DNA of 8,255 nt from BHER01 sp051652245 (GTDB lineage: Bacteria > Bacillota_I > Bacilli_A > Culicoidibacterales > Culicoidibacteraceae), in the NCBI GenBank assembly GCA_051652245.1, contig JBOFTV010000084.1:1-8255 (forward strand), in the 5' to 3' direction. Within the stretch, counting starts at the first letter, position 1, and each line of letters starts with the position of its first letter. Below the pieces are notes generated by a model, which was not told the DNA's origin, did no database searches, and worked only from the letters and a program-made list of their open reading frames with translations. This document shows, piece after piece, positions 1-6,096 of the stretch. Made by a program: the position numbers and the translations under genes.

Positions 1-3000
1 CTACACCTTTTTTATGGATGATTAAGCTTGTGTATTCATTGATAAGATTAAATGTTGTTACGCTACCGTCATTGCTTGTTGTGAATGTGGCACACATGGT
101 TTTGGGCTGTTTGTAACCCGGTGGAATTAAGGATTCACATACTTGATATGTTGTGTTTTTGTCTAGGCCTGTTATTTTTTGGGGGGTATCTGTTGTTATC
201 CATTCGTGAATTATTTTGCCTGTTTTATCTTTTAGCGTCAGTTTTGCTCCTTGTACTTTTTTGGTGTCGGGGTTTATTTTGTCGATGAGGGTTTCGGTTG
301 CTTTGTTGATTATTGCGGTTGCTTCCGTGTTTAGTTTGATTATTTGTTTATCAGCTAATGTTGTGAAGTCGATGTCTTTGACTTTGAATTTCACTGTTTG
401 TTTACTTGCCCCCTGGGAGAATTTTGTTTCTTCAATGTAGGTGTTTTTCCCATCTAGTAGTTTGTCGATTCGGATTGTTGGTGAAATTATGGCTTTACCG
501 TTACCGTCGTATTTGAATGTGCCTAGGTGTTCGCCTTTGCTGTTTTTCCATGTTATTTCTGTGCCTTTGGCTGTTGTGCCTAACATGTTTGATTCGACTG
601 TTTTCCAGAGTTCTGCACCTATTTTTTTGTAGTTATTTGTGATGTTGATGATCCAAATCGATCGACCGCTATTCCACATGTCGTCTGTTACGTTAATGCA
701 GGTTTTTGCTGCGTAGAGTGGATGGTTTTGTTCACATACTTTGTAGGGGAATTGGTTGCCGTTTTTGTCGTTTCGTGGGAGGATGGATGAGCGACCGATG
801 CCGTTTAGTCCACTTGTTGCAATTGTTTCGATGTAGGTGTCGGTTGCCTCACCTGGGTAGCGTACGTAGATGTCGAAGTACCAAGCTACTTTTTTGTTGT
901 CTTCGTCTTGTTTGTTTATTTGGATTTGTCCTTGTTCTTTGATGATGTTTTCAAAGGGGACTGTGACTGTTTTTTCTGGTTGTAATTTGATTAGTTTTGG
1001 TTGAGGGTCGATGAATAGATGTCCATATCTTGGTGTTTCTGTTTCTGTGACCCAGAGGTTTTTGAAGCCGTAGAGGATTGGGTTTGTTGTGAAGGTTCCA
1101 TCGCTATCTGTTGTGTAGGTTGGGCCTTGTTTTGTTGTTTGGTCTGGTTGGTAGTAGATGCCGTTTTTAGGATCTACTAGTGTACCTTGTTTTTCTGGGG
1201 TTTTGGCGTATTGCATTTGTTCTGTGTCGTATTTGAATACTTTTGGGGTGTTGTTTGGCCATCTAAGGATGTCGCTTGTGATGATGTATTTGACGTTTGG
1301 GACTTTTCCGGTGTTGTTGTCTTTTTTGACTATTTTTAGCCATGATTTTTTTAAGGTGTTGGTAAACGTTACTTCATATGTTTGGTTGTGGGTGTTGGCT
1401 GTGATTGTGTGGATCGTTTTGTCTAGTTCCATGTCGTCTGGGACTGCTGCTTCTGTTATTTCGTATCTGCTGTAGGGGAGGTTTTTGATGGGGAGTTCGC
1501 CTTTTGCATTTAGGTTTAGTGTTTGGTTGTAGCTTACATTGGGGTTGATGCTTTTGATGTTTATTTTTATTTTTGTTAGGTCGGGGGTGTAGTTTTTGTT
1601 AGGTTGTGTGGCTGTTGGGTTGTTGATTGCTTTTTTGATGTTGATGTGGGTTGTTGTTTCGGTGTTTGTTAGGGTTGTTCCGATGGGTATGGTGACGATG
1701 TTTTTGCTTTGGACGATGATTGTTAGTGGGGTTTTGTTGAGTTGCATTGTTGGAGGGACTTCTGTTTCTGTTATTTTGTATCTGCCTACTGGGAGGTTTT
1801 GGATGAGGAGTTCACCTTTTGTATTGAGGTTGTAGTCTTGGTTGTATGTTATTGTGTTTTGGGCACTTTCGACTTTTACTTTTACTTTTGTGAAATCATG
1901 GGTGACTGTTGCTTGATTTGTTGTCGTTTTTGTTATCTTTTTACTTATTTTTAATGCGCCGATGTCTTCATTGTTTACGAGGGTGAAGTTTGTTGTTTCT
2001 CCTGGGTTTATTGTGATGTTGAAGGTTGTTTTGTTTAGTTCTAGGCTTGTTGGAGCTGATACTTCTTTGATTGTGTATGTGCCTAGGAGGAGGTCTTTTA
2101 CTTCGAGGCGACCTTCGTTGGTTAGGTTGAAATTTTTATTGTATGTATTAGCTGTTGATGTTAGTTTTATGACGACTTTGCTTAGGTCGTGGGTTGCTGT
2201 TGCATCAGGGATTGTTGCTTGGGTGTCTACTAGTTTTACTAGGTCTAGACTGCCTGTTGCTGCTTTGAAGATGGCGTGGGTACCGAATGCTGGGAGGGGA
2301 TCTCTTCCACCTAGAGAAAGTAAATCTTGTACGCCCTGGGATCTAAACACAATCGCACCCCTAGGTCTAATATCAGTTTTAACATCAAAATTAACTTGTC
2401 CTTCATACGTTAAACTATTGGTCACCAACCTAAACCGTGAACCGATGCTTAAACTGCTATAAGGGTTTCCATCTTCTCCAACCATGTAAAATCCAGCGGG
2501 TAACTGTTCCAGCCAAAACTGACCTACAGCTCCTGTAATGTGATATAAGTCTGTTTCTAATCGACTTGTTGTCGCATTGTAGTGGCTTTCTCTATTTTGA
2601 GGGCTATGGACTGTATATGTCTCGTTAGGAAAATCTTGTATGTCACCTTTTTCAATCAACATATTCACATAACCATCATTATAATTTGTCACGGTGCTTC
2701 GATTATAATTACCTAAATACGCATTGATTGACACAAATGTTCGTAAATAGGCTTCCTCATCACTCAGTCCGTGTTGTCCACCATGATTTCTCGGAAATCC
2801 CCACGTAAGTATTGCACCTGCACCACCATTTACTGCATCTTCCAACCAACTGCTATCATCATACCAATTATTACTTGGAAAAGTCTCATATGGTTGAATA
2901 CAATACACCCAACCAACACCATCTAAAAAAATCATTGGCGTGCTATATGTTCCCATCCAAGTAAGCATGCCACTACTATTTCCTGCAGCTCTTGTCTGAT

Positions 3001-3370
3001 AGTTTATTGGGTTTTTAATAAATGCATCGACGACTTCCTTAGAAGCAGATGACCAAATTTTTGTACCATTTTTAGTTGTGCCAATTTCTATTAAATTATT
3101 TTTATTTACTGTTTCCTCTGTCATTAAGATAGGTGGTGCATTTGACTCTTCTTTTGCTTTTTTTTCTGTTATAGTCAAAGTCTCTTCCGTTGTTTTATCC
3201 TCTTGTCCATTTTTTGAGTTGGTCTCCTGTTGACTTTTTAACGTGTTTTCTGTATCTTTTTCTGCTGCCTCGACTGTTTGCGGAGCATTTGCTTGTATTT
3301 GTTGTGAGTAACTCAATGCAAACAACAATAACGCAAATGTTATCATCATTACTTTTTTTATTTTAATCAT
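1..3370 (-). CDS. Large secreted surface protein: thioester-type head plus tandem Cna-B/SpaA modules (3' end outside window)
   Basis: Open for 1123 codons from ATG at 3370 and still open at the window edge. GGAAG lies 7 bases before the start. Residues 1-30 form a signal peptide (basic start, hydrophobic core, ANA end), followed by a Glu/Thr/Ser-rich linker to about 100. Residues ~110-230 resemble a thioester domain: YCIQP with C157, then SDEEAYL and TFVSIN where the family has TQxAIW. From 373 onward come Cna-B/SpaA-like modules at about 373-468, 469-572, 573-675, 676-812, 813-914, 915-1018 and 1019-1112, and an eighth begins. Modules 1-3 are clear homologues. Isopeptide-type Glu are E436, E535, E640, E776, E880 and E1079, with Lys early and Asn late in each module (for example K379 and N466). 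Such proteins are wall-anchored adhesins or pilus-like stalks. The sorting signal, if present, is beyond the window. Ligand unknown; the family call is firm. Confidence 0.9.
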   Translation of the reverse strand, partial: MIKIKKVMMITFALLLFALSYSQQIQANAPQTVEAAEKDTENTLKSQQETNSKNGQEDKTTEETLTITEKKAKEESNAPPILMTEETVNKNNLIEIGTTKNGTKIWSSASKEVVDAFIKNPINYQTRAAGNSSGMLTWMGTYSTPMIFLDGVGWVYCIQPYETFPSNNWYDDSSWLEDAVNGGAGAILTWGFPRNHGGQHGLSDEEAYLRTFVSINAYLGNYNRSTVTNYNDGYVNMLIEKGDIQDFPNETYTVHSPQNRESHYNATTSRLETDLYHITGAVGQFWLEQLPAGFYMVGEDGNPYSSLSIGSRFRLVTNSLTYEGQVNFDVKTDIRPRGAIVFRSQGVQDLLSLGGRDPLPAFGTHAIFKAATGSLDLVKLVDTQATIPDATATHDLSKVVIKLTSTANTYNKNFNLTNEGRLEVKDLLLGTYTIKEVSAPTSLELNKTTFNITINPGETTNFTLVNNEDIGALKISKKITKTTTNQATVTHDFTKVKVKVESAQNTITYNQDYNLNTKGELLIQNLPVGRYKITETEVPPTMQLNKTPLTIIVQSKNIVTIPIGTTLTNTETTTHINIKKAINNPTATQPNKNYTPDLTKIKINIKSINPNVSYNQTLNLNAKGELPIKNLPYSRYEITEAAVPDDMELDKTIHTITANTHNQTYEVTFTNTLKKSWLKIVKKDNNTGKVPNVKYIITSDILRWPNNTPKVFKYDTEQMQYAKTPEKQGTLVDPKNGIYYQPDQTTKQGPTYTTDSDGTFTTNPILYGFKNLWVTETETPRYGHLFIDPQPKLIKLQPEKTVTVPFENIIKEQGQIQINKQDEDNKKVAWYFDIYVRYPGEATDTYIETIATSGLNGIGRSSILPRNDKNGNQFPYKVCEQNHPLYAAKTCINVTDDMWNSGRSIWIINITNNYKKIGAELWKTVESNMLGTTAKGTEITWKNSKGEHLGTFKYDGNGKAIISPTIRIDKLLDGKNTYIEETKFSQGASKQTVKFKVKDIDFTTLADKQIIKLNTEATAIINKATETLIDKINPDTKKVQGAKLTLKDKTGKIIHEWITTDTPQKITGLDKNTTYQVCESLIPPGYKQPKTMCATFTTSNDGSVTTFNLINEYTSLIIHKKGV

Positions 3371-3398
3371 TATTTTCTTCCTTTCACTTTTTCCAATT

Positions 3399-3423
3399 AA
3401 AAAAAGCAGCAATTTTAACTGCT
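3399..3423 (-). terminator. Rho-independent terminator after the 254-aa protein gene
   Basis: Read on the minus strand, AGCAG and CTGCT (3419-3423 and 3405-3409) pair around a short AT-rich loop and are followed directly by seven T (3405-3399). It lies 36 bases past the stop of the 254-aa gene and only 29 bases before the ATG of the adhesin. It therefore either ends that transcript or controls read-through into the adhesin gene. Confidence 0.75.
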
Positions 3424-3459
3424 ACTTTATCTTTCGTATTATTTTATCTTTTTGGATGA

Positions 3460-4224
3460 TTAATGCCACCAATCACCACCTGTACACCATTGTGACCCAT
3501 CTGGACTCTGACGACAAACCTCAGGCTGCGGAGCTGGTCGAGCAGGTGTAGGAGGTGCTGTATAACCACCACCGCTATTACCGCCACTACTTCCGCTTCC
3601 ATTCCCGCTATTACTACTTCCACGTGAACCTCCAGAACCTCCACTGTATCCATCACTATAACTAGATCTATCATTACTTGAAGCAGCTACCTGTTCCGCT
3701 GCAACATTTTCGGCATGTTTCCTTGCTTCAATATCTACGTTTGTCTGCTTCAAAGCATTAATTTTTTCCTCAAGAGCATCAAAACTAGATCTTGCTGCTA
3801 TCATTGCTAGCACTTCATCTTTACGTCCATTAAAAACACCAACTTCTGTTTCATTCGCACCCTCAACAATCATATATGCTTCGATTTCTGCTTTTTTATC
3901 CGCATATTTTTTTGTTTCAATTTCGGTTTGTATTCGACTTTGTACTTTTTGATGTAGTTGATCATATTCAGCTTGTAATCCCAATAACATGTTACTATTC
4001 AGTGTATCAAATGCTTTCTGCTTTTTATTGTTAATATCTGCTAGGGCTCCTTTTTCGATGTCATTATATCCTGTGCTATCAGGTACTATAATAGCATGAT
4101 AGGTTGCCTGTGTTTGCTCAACTTTTGTCTGCATGTTATTGGCGTATATCGTATAACCTCCGCCACTTAATAACACGATTCCAACTAAGATACCTAGTAT
4201 AATTTTCATTTTATTGTTTTTCAT
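3460..4224 (-). CDS. Membrane-anchored coiled-coil protein with Ser/Gly-rich linker and Cys/Trp C-terminus, function unknown
   Basis: 254 aa, ATG start with AAAAGGAG well placed upstream. Residues 1-6 are basic and 8-28 are a strongly hydrophobic segment without an obvious cleavage site or lipobox, so an N-terminal membrane anchor with an outside C-terminus is likely. Residues ~55-185 are charged, Ala/Lys/Glu/Gln-rich and helical (coiled coil). About 186-222 is a Ser/Gly/Asn/Tyr-rich linker, 222-236 is Pro/Ala-rich, and the last 18 residues hold C237, W246, C247, W252 and W253. The two Cys could form a disulfide around a small exposed loop. It has its own promoter (4283-4311) and sits just upstream of the giant adhesin with a terminator between them, so a surface or wall-associated role is plausible. 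No family recognised. The 76-aa frame at 3444-3674 is a shadow of its Gly-rich part. Confidence 0.88.
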   Translation of the reverse strand: MKNNKMKIILGILVGIVLLSGGGYTIYANNMQTKVEQTQATYHAIIVPDSTGYNDIEKGALADINNKKQKAFDTLNSNMLLGLQAEYDQLHQKVQSRIQTEIETKKYADKKAEIEAYMIVEGANETEVGVFNGRKDEVLAMIAARSSFDALEEKINALKQTNVDIEARKHAENVAAEQVAASSNDRSSYSDGYSGGSGGSRGSSNSGNGSGSSGGNSGGGYTAPPTPARPAPQPEVCRQSPDGSQWCTGGDWWH

Positions 4225-4282
4225 AAATCTTGCTCCTTTTTATCATTTTTGGTTCTCCCCATTTACCCAACTATTTACATTA

Positions 4283-4311
4283 ATTATACACTAATCTAAT
4301 TATTTATTCAA
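4283..4311 (-). promoter_or_regulatory. Sigma-A-type promoter for the 254-aa protein gene
   Basis: On the minus strand TTGAAT (4311-4306) is followed after exactly 17 bases by TATAAT (4288-4283). The predicted start near 4276 gives an untranslated leader of about 50 bases before the ATG at 4224. The -35 box overlaps the stop codon of the preceding frame, so the 254-aa gene is probably a separate transcription unit. Confidence 0.7.
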
Positions 4312-4541
4312 TATTCCGATACCTGTTCTGTTAAAATATTAGCAACACTTAAATGCATTGTTTTCAAATATTGTATCCCTTTTGCATCTAATATTATCAA
4401 TTCTAACAACTCCAATCCACCATATTTTTTGATGAATTCTTTTTTCGTTCCAATGTACACTGTCACCATGTTTTTTTCACAGTATTGACTTTTTGCATAA
4501 TTAAATGCGTAATAATAGTGTTCAATATTGTCCGCCTTCTT
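4308..4541 (-). pseudogene. In-frame continuation of the 70-aa gene beyond a TGA (77 codons)
   Basis: Immediately after the TGA at 4542-4544 the same frame stays open for 77 codons, to a TGA at 4308-4310. It encodes a helix-then-mixed sequence (KKADNIEHYYYAFNYAKSQY..., ending TEQVSEY). There is no ATG near its beginning. The first in-frame ATG is at 4469, with no good ribosome binding site. An ATT at 4526 has AAGAAGG about 8 bases upstream, which could allow rare non-canonical initiation. The simplest reading is that 4308-4754 was one gene of about 148 codons and that a nonsense change (for example CGA or TGG to TGA) split it. Separate translation of two small proteins, or read-through, are alternatives. 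No family recognised. Confidence 0.5.
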
Positions 4542-4754
4542 TCAGATAATCTCCTCTGTTGTTTTTTTAACTTCCTTTTTTGTTTTACGCAATAGCATTT
4601 GTAATTTCCAACGCTCTACTTTTGGTCGGTGTATTTTCTTTGCAATAGCTATTGCCTGTTCTAACATATACAATTTTTCAGCTAATGTTTGTAGTGATAA
4701 TTCCTTTATTCTTAGTAGATGTAAATTATATTCCCTTTCATTTTGTAATGACAT
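4542..4754 (-). CDS. 70-aa helical, basic protein, function unknown (probably the N-terminal part of a split gene)
   Basis: ATG start with GAAGGGGG 6-7 bases upstream. The product is almost wholly helical with heptad-like Leu spacing (residues 1-45) and a Lys/Arg/Glu-rich second half ending TTEEII. Such a short coiled-coil protein could be a DNA- or protein-binding accessory factor, but nothing identifies it. It lies 80 bases after the SSB-like gene on the same strand, with no terminator visible between them, so co-transcription is likely. Its TGA stop is followed in the same frame by 77 further open codons, so it may be the truncated first half of a longer protein. Confidence 0.65.
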   Translation of the reverse strand: MSLQNEREYNLHLLRIKELSLQTLAEKLYMLEQAIAIAKKIHRPKVERWKLQMLLRKTKKEVKKTTEEII

Positions 4755-4834
4755 TTTTTTGCCCCCTTCTTTTTGATTTATTTTTTTTAACGTTAGTATT
4801 GTTCAAATGATGCTGTATTTAAATTGTAATGCTT

Positions 4835-5131
4835 TTACTTTGCTAAAAACATGATTTGCTCTGCAATAACCTCTGCTGAAAAACTACCCTGGCTATCTCG
4901 CATTTTTGTTGCAAGACGACCTTTTATTGATACCTTGTCTTCATTTCCTTTATAGTGTTTTTTAACGTTTTCTACCAGACCATTCCATAGTACACAGGTA
5001 ATATTTTCTGCTCGCCTACTGCCAAAATTATTTTGAATTGCCAGATGCACAAGGATGTATTTGTTGTTTTCATTTGTTTGTATTTCTTGTTCTATTTTTT
5101 TTATTGTTCCAATTAGGATTACATGATTCAT
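4835..5131 (-). CDS. ssb: Single-stranded DNA-binding protein (SSB family, OB fold), tail-less
   Basis: 98 aa with the SSB pattern from end to end. NHVILIGTI opens strand 1 (family: N-x-V-x-L-x-G). HLAIQNNF matches the central strand, and ENITCVLWNGLVENVKKHYKG corresponds to the conserved D-F-I-x-C-V-x-W...A-E-N block, with C and W kept. VSIKGRL and AEVIAEQIMFL match the last strands. The family coats single-stranded DNA as a tetramer during replication, repair or transfer. Usual bacterial SSBs are 110-180 aa with a flexible tail ending in DDDIPF-like acidic residues that recruit partners; here the protein stops right after the OB fold. The ATG is preceded by AAGGGA with a rather long spacer. 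The gene lies in the small-gene run downstream of the possible oriT, where conjugative plasmids often carry ssb. Confidence 0.85.
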   Translation of the reverse strand: MNHVILIGTIKKIEQEIQTNENNKYILVHLAIQNNFGSRRAENITCVLWNGLVENVKKHYKGNEDKVSIKGRLATKMRDSQGSFSAEVIAEQIMFLAK

Positions 5132-5154
5132 TTTTCGTCAATTCCCTTCAATTT

Positions 5155-5373
5155 TTATAAATCTTTTTTTCTTGCTACTTCTGTACATCCTGTGTTGAAA
5201 CGATTTCCATCAAATGAGCTGTCGCATTCAGAGATGTATTTTTTTCCGTTATAGTCAAATGTTAAGTATACGTTGCCGTATGTGTCCATCCATGATTTTA
5301 CAGTAGTAGATTCTCTGTATATTTCCGCTGGTACGGTTACGCCATTGATTAATAATTTATATGCATTTTCCAT
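5155..5373 (-). CDS. 72-aa protein, function unknown
   Basis: ATG with AAGGAG seven bases upstream, 24 bases after the stop of the 41-aa gene and 23 bases before the SSB-like gene, so translation in one operon is likely. Cytosolic, no membrane segment. The sequence is beta-rich (YGNVYLTFDYNGKKYISE) with two Cys (near residues 50 and 63) and a basic end. It resembles the small beta-barrel-like proteins of plasmid transfer regions only in general character. No family recognised. Confidence 0.75.
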   Translation of the reverse strand: MENAYKLLINGVTVPAEIYRESTTVKSWMDTYGNVYLTFDYNGKKYISECDSSFDGNRFNTGCTEVARKKDL

Positions 5374-5397
5374 ATGTTCACTCCTTCTTTCTGCTAA

Positions 5398-5523
5398 TTA
5401 TCTTTCACATTGTTCGCATTCATCCAAAAATATGTCTTTATTGCGAAAACATATGATGCCTACGATAAACATGATGACTACTATAGTCAAAATGCTAGCT
5501 ACTATTATATTTATTACATTCAT
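5398..5523 (-). CDS. 41-aa single-pass membrane protein with C-terminal CEQC
   Basis: A short frame: ATG at 5523 with AAAGGAG seven bases upstream, stop TAA at 5398. Residues 3-25 are one unbroken hydrophobic segment (Ile/Val/Leu-rich), then a short charged tail FRNKDIFLDE followed by CEQCER, giving a C-x-x-C pair at residues 36 and 39. The positive charges after the segment suggest the tail is cytoplasmic. The spacing to neighbours (52 bases after the 101-aa gene, 24 before the 72-aa gene) and the good ribosome binding site argue it is real despite its size. Function unknown. A metal-binding or redox CxxC, or a small toxin-like or anti-defence membrane peptide, are guesses. Confidence 0.65.
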   Translation of the reverse strand: MNVINIIVASILTIVVIMFIVGIICFRNKDIFLDECEQCER

Positions 5524-5575
5524 TTGTCTGCTCCTTTCAACATATTTTTTGATGTTAGTTGATTACTTTGCTACG

Positions 5576-5881
5576 CTACACGATGTTAATCACCTGATTA
5601 TCTTTATAGTATATTATGTTATTTGTATCGATTTTTCTTCCTCGGCAATATTTCATGACATCTTTTACTTTTAAGTGAACTTTCTTGATTTGTAAGTTAT
5701 TATCCACTTCGATTAGCATACCTAATAATCTAATATCTTGGTAGAACTGTTCAAGTAAATATTCGTATTTTTTGATGTTTATTTGACCCGTTCCATTAAA
5801 TTCTTTGACCTTTGCGAGTGTTTTAAATTCTTGTTTTTTATGCTTAAATGCTTCTTGGATGATTATATCTATTGTATGCAA
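5576..5881 (-). CDS. 101-aa protein, function unknown, TTG start
   Basis: No ATG near the 5' end. TTG at 5881-5879 sits eight bases after a perfect AAGGAGG (5896-5890), which decides the start. The product is a soluble, Lys/Ile-rich protein: a helical first 55 residues (EAFKHKKQEF..., YEYLLEQFYQDIRLLGMLI) and a second half with short strands (VDNNLQIKKVHLKVKDVM, NNIIYYKDNQVINIV). No catalytic motif or known family is visible. It is the first gene after the 187-bp inverted-repeat element. The element's right arm, as read on this strand, ends only five bases before the ribosome binding site, so translation could be affected by that structure. Confidence 0.75.
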   Translation of the reverse strand: MHTIDIIIQEAFKHKKQEFKTLAKVKEFNGTGQINIKKYEYLLEQFYQDIRLLGMLIEVDNNLQIKKVHLKVKDVMKYCRGRKIDTNNIIYYKDNQVINIV

Positions 5882-5889
5882 AAAAATCC

Positions 5890-5896
5890 CCTCCTT
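5890..5896 (-). promoter_or_regulatory. Shine-Dalgarno that fixes the TTG start of the 101-aa gene
   Basis: AAGGAGG on the minus strand, eight bases before TTG at 5881. It lies five bases beyond the perfect arm of the large inverted repeat and is therefore partly sequestered or exposed depending on whether that structure forms in RNA. Confidence 0.75.
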
Positions 5897-5900
5897 CTTA

Positions 5901-5923
5901 CAGGATTAAATGGCAAAAGCTAG
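5901..5923. repeat. Left arm of 23-bp perfect inverted repeat
   Basis: Exact reverse complement of 6057-6079. It starts CAGGATT and ends AAAGCTAG. The perfect match stops at 5900, where a single mismatch precedes three more matching bases. Confidence 0.95.
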
Positions 5924-6056
5924 TTTGCTCACAATGCTGACTACCTCTCGGCGCACTAAGTTTTCTCCCTTTTATCATGGCGCTAGTGACACGCCCCTCT
6001 GCCTCCGACGTATCAAGGGTTTTTCGTCGGTCTTCAATATTCAGTTATGGGTTTTT

Positions 6057-6079
6057 CTAGCTTTTGCCATTTAATCCTG
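6057..6079. repeat. Right arm of 23-bp perfect inverted repeat
   Basis: Exact reverse complement of 5901-5923, lying 18 bases beyond the stop of the parB-like gene. No direct repeat of a target site is visible outside the arms. Confidence 0.95.
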
Positions 6080-6096
6080 CAAGTTTTTCTTGTATG

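Larger units (their letters stand above)
5897..6083 (-). other. 187-bp structured element bounded by 23-bp perfect inverted repeats; possible oriT
   Basis: Bases 5901-5923 and 6057-6079 are exact reverse complements (CAGGATTAAATGG...GCTAG). Adding the outer CTT/AAG with one mismatch gives 27-bp arms. The 133-bp core is visibly richer in G+C than its surroundings, encodes nothing and contains further hairpins: CCGACG/CGTCGG (6005-6010 and 6025-6030, 14-base loop) and CACTA/TAGTG (5954-5958 and 5984-5988). On the minus strand 5960-5950 reads CTTAGTGCGCC, nine of ten bases like the TAAGTGCGCC nick core known from IncQ/MOBQ-type origins of transfer (RSF1010, pSK41, pIP501). Position between partition and SSB genes also fits an oriT. 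Alternatives: a single-strand origin, a MITE (no target duplication seen), or a structured leader RNA. Confidence 0.55.

Noticed and set aside
1962..2462. 166-codon plus-strand frame, and the other plus-strand frames at 85-1954
   Set aside because: All lie antisense to the large surface-protein gene, have no ribosome binding sites and arise from its biased composition; their translations are Phe/Leu/Cys/Val-rich without domain patterns.
3444..3674. 76-codon minus-strand frame rich in Val/Ile
   Set aside because: Overlaps the Ser/Gly-rich part of the 254-aa gene in another frame; no ribosome binding site, and the low-complexity DNA explains the open frame.
4528..4776. 82-codon plus-strand frame with Phe/Ser/Cys-rich translation
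   Set aside because: Antisense to the 70-aa gene, which has a clear ribosome binding site; no signal precedes this frame.
5273..5674. 133-codon plus-strand frame with hydrophobic stretches
   Set aside because: Antisense to three minus-strand genes that each have a good ribosome binding site; no ribosome binding site of its own.
5897..6083. Insertion sequence or MITE
   Set aside because: Long terminal inverted repeats fit, but no flanking target duplication and no transposase were found, and the core holds an oriT-like motif; kept only as an alternative.
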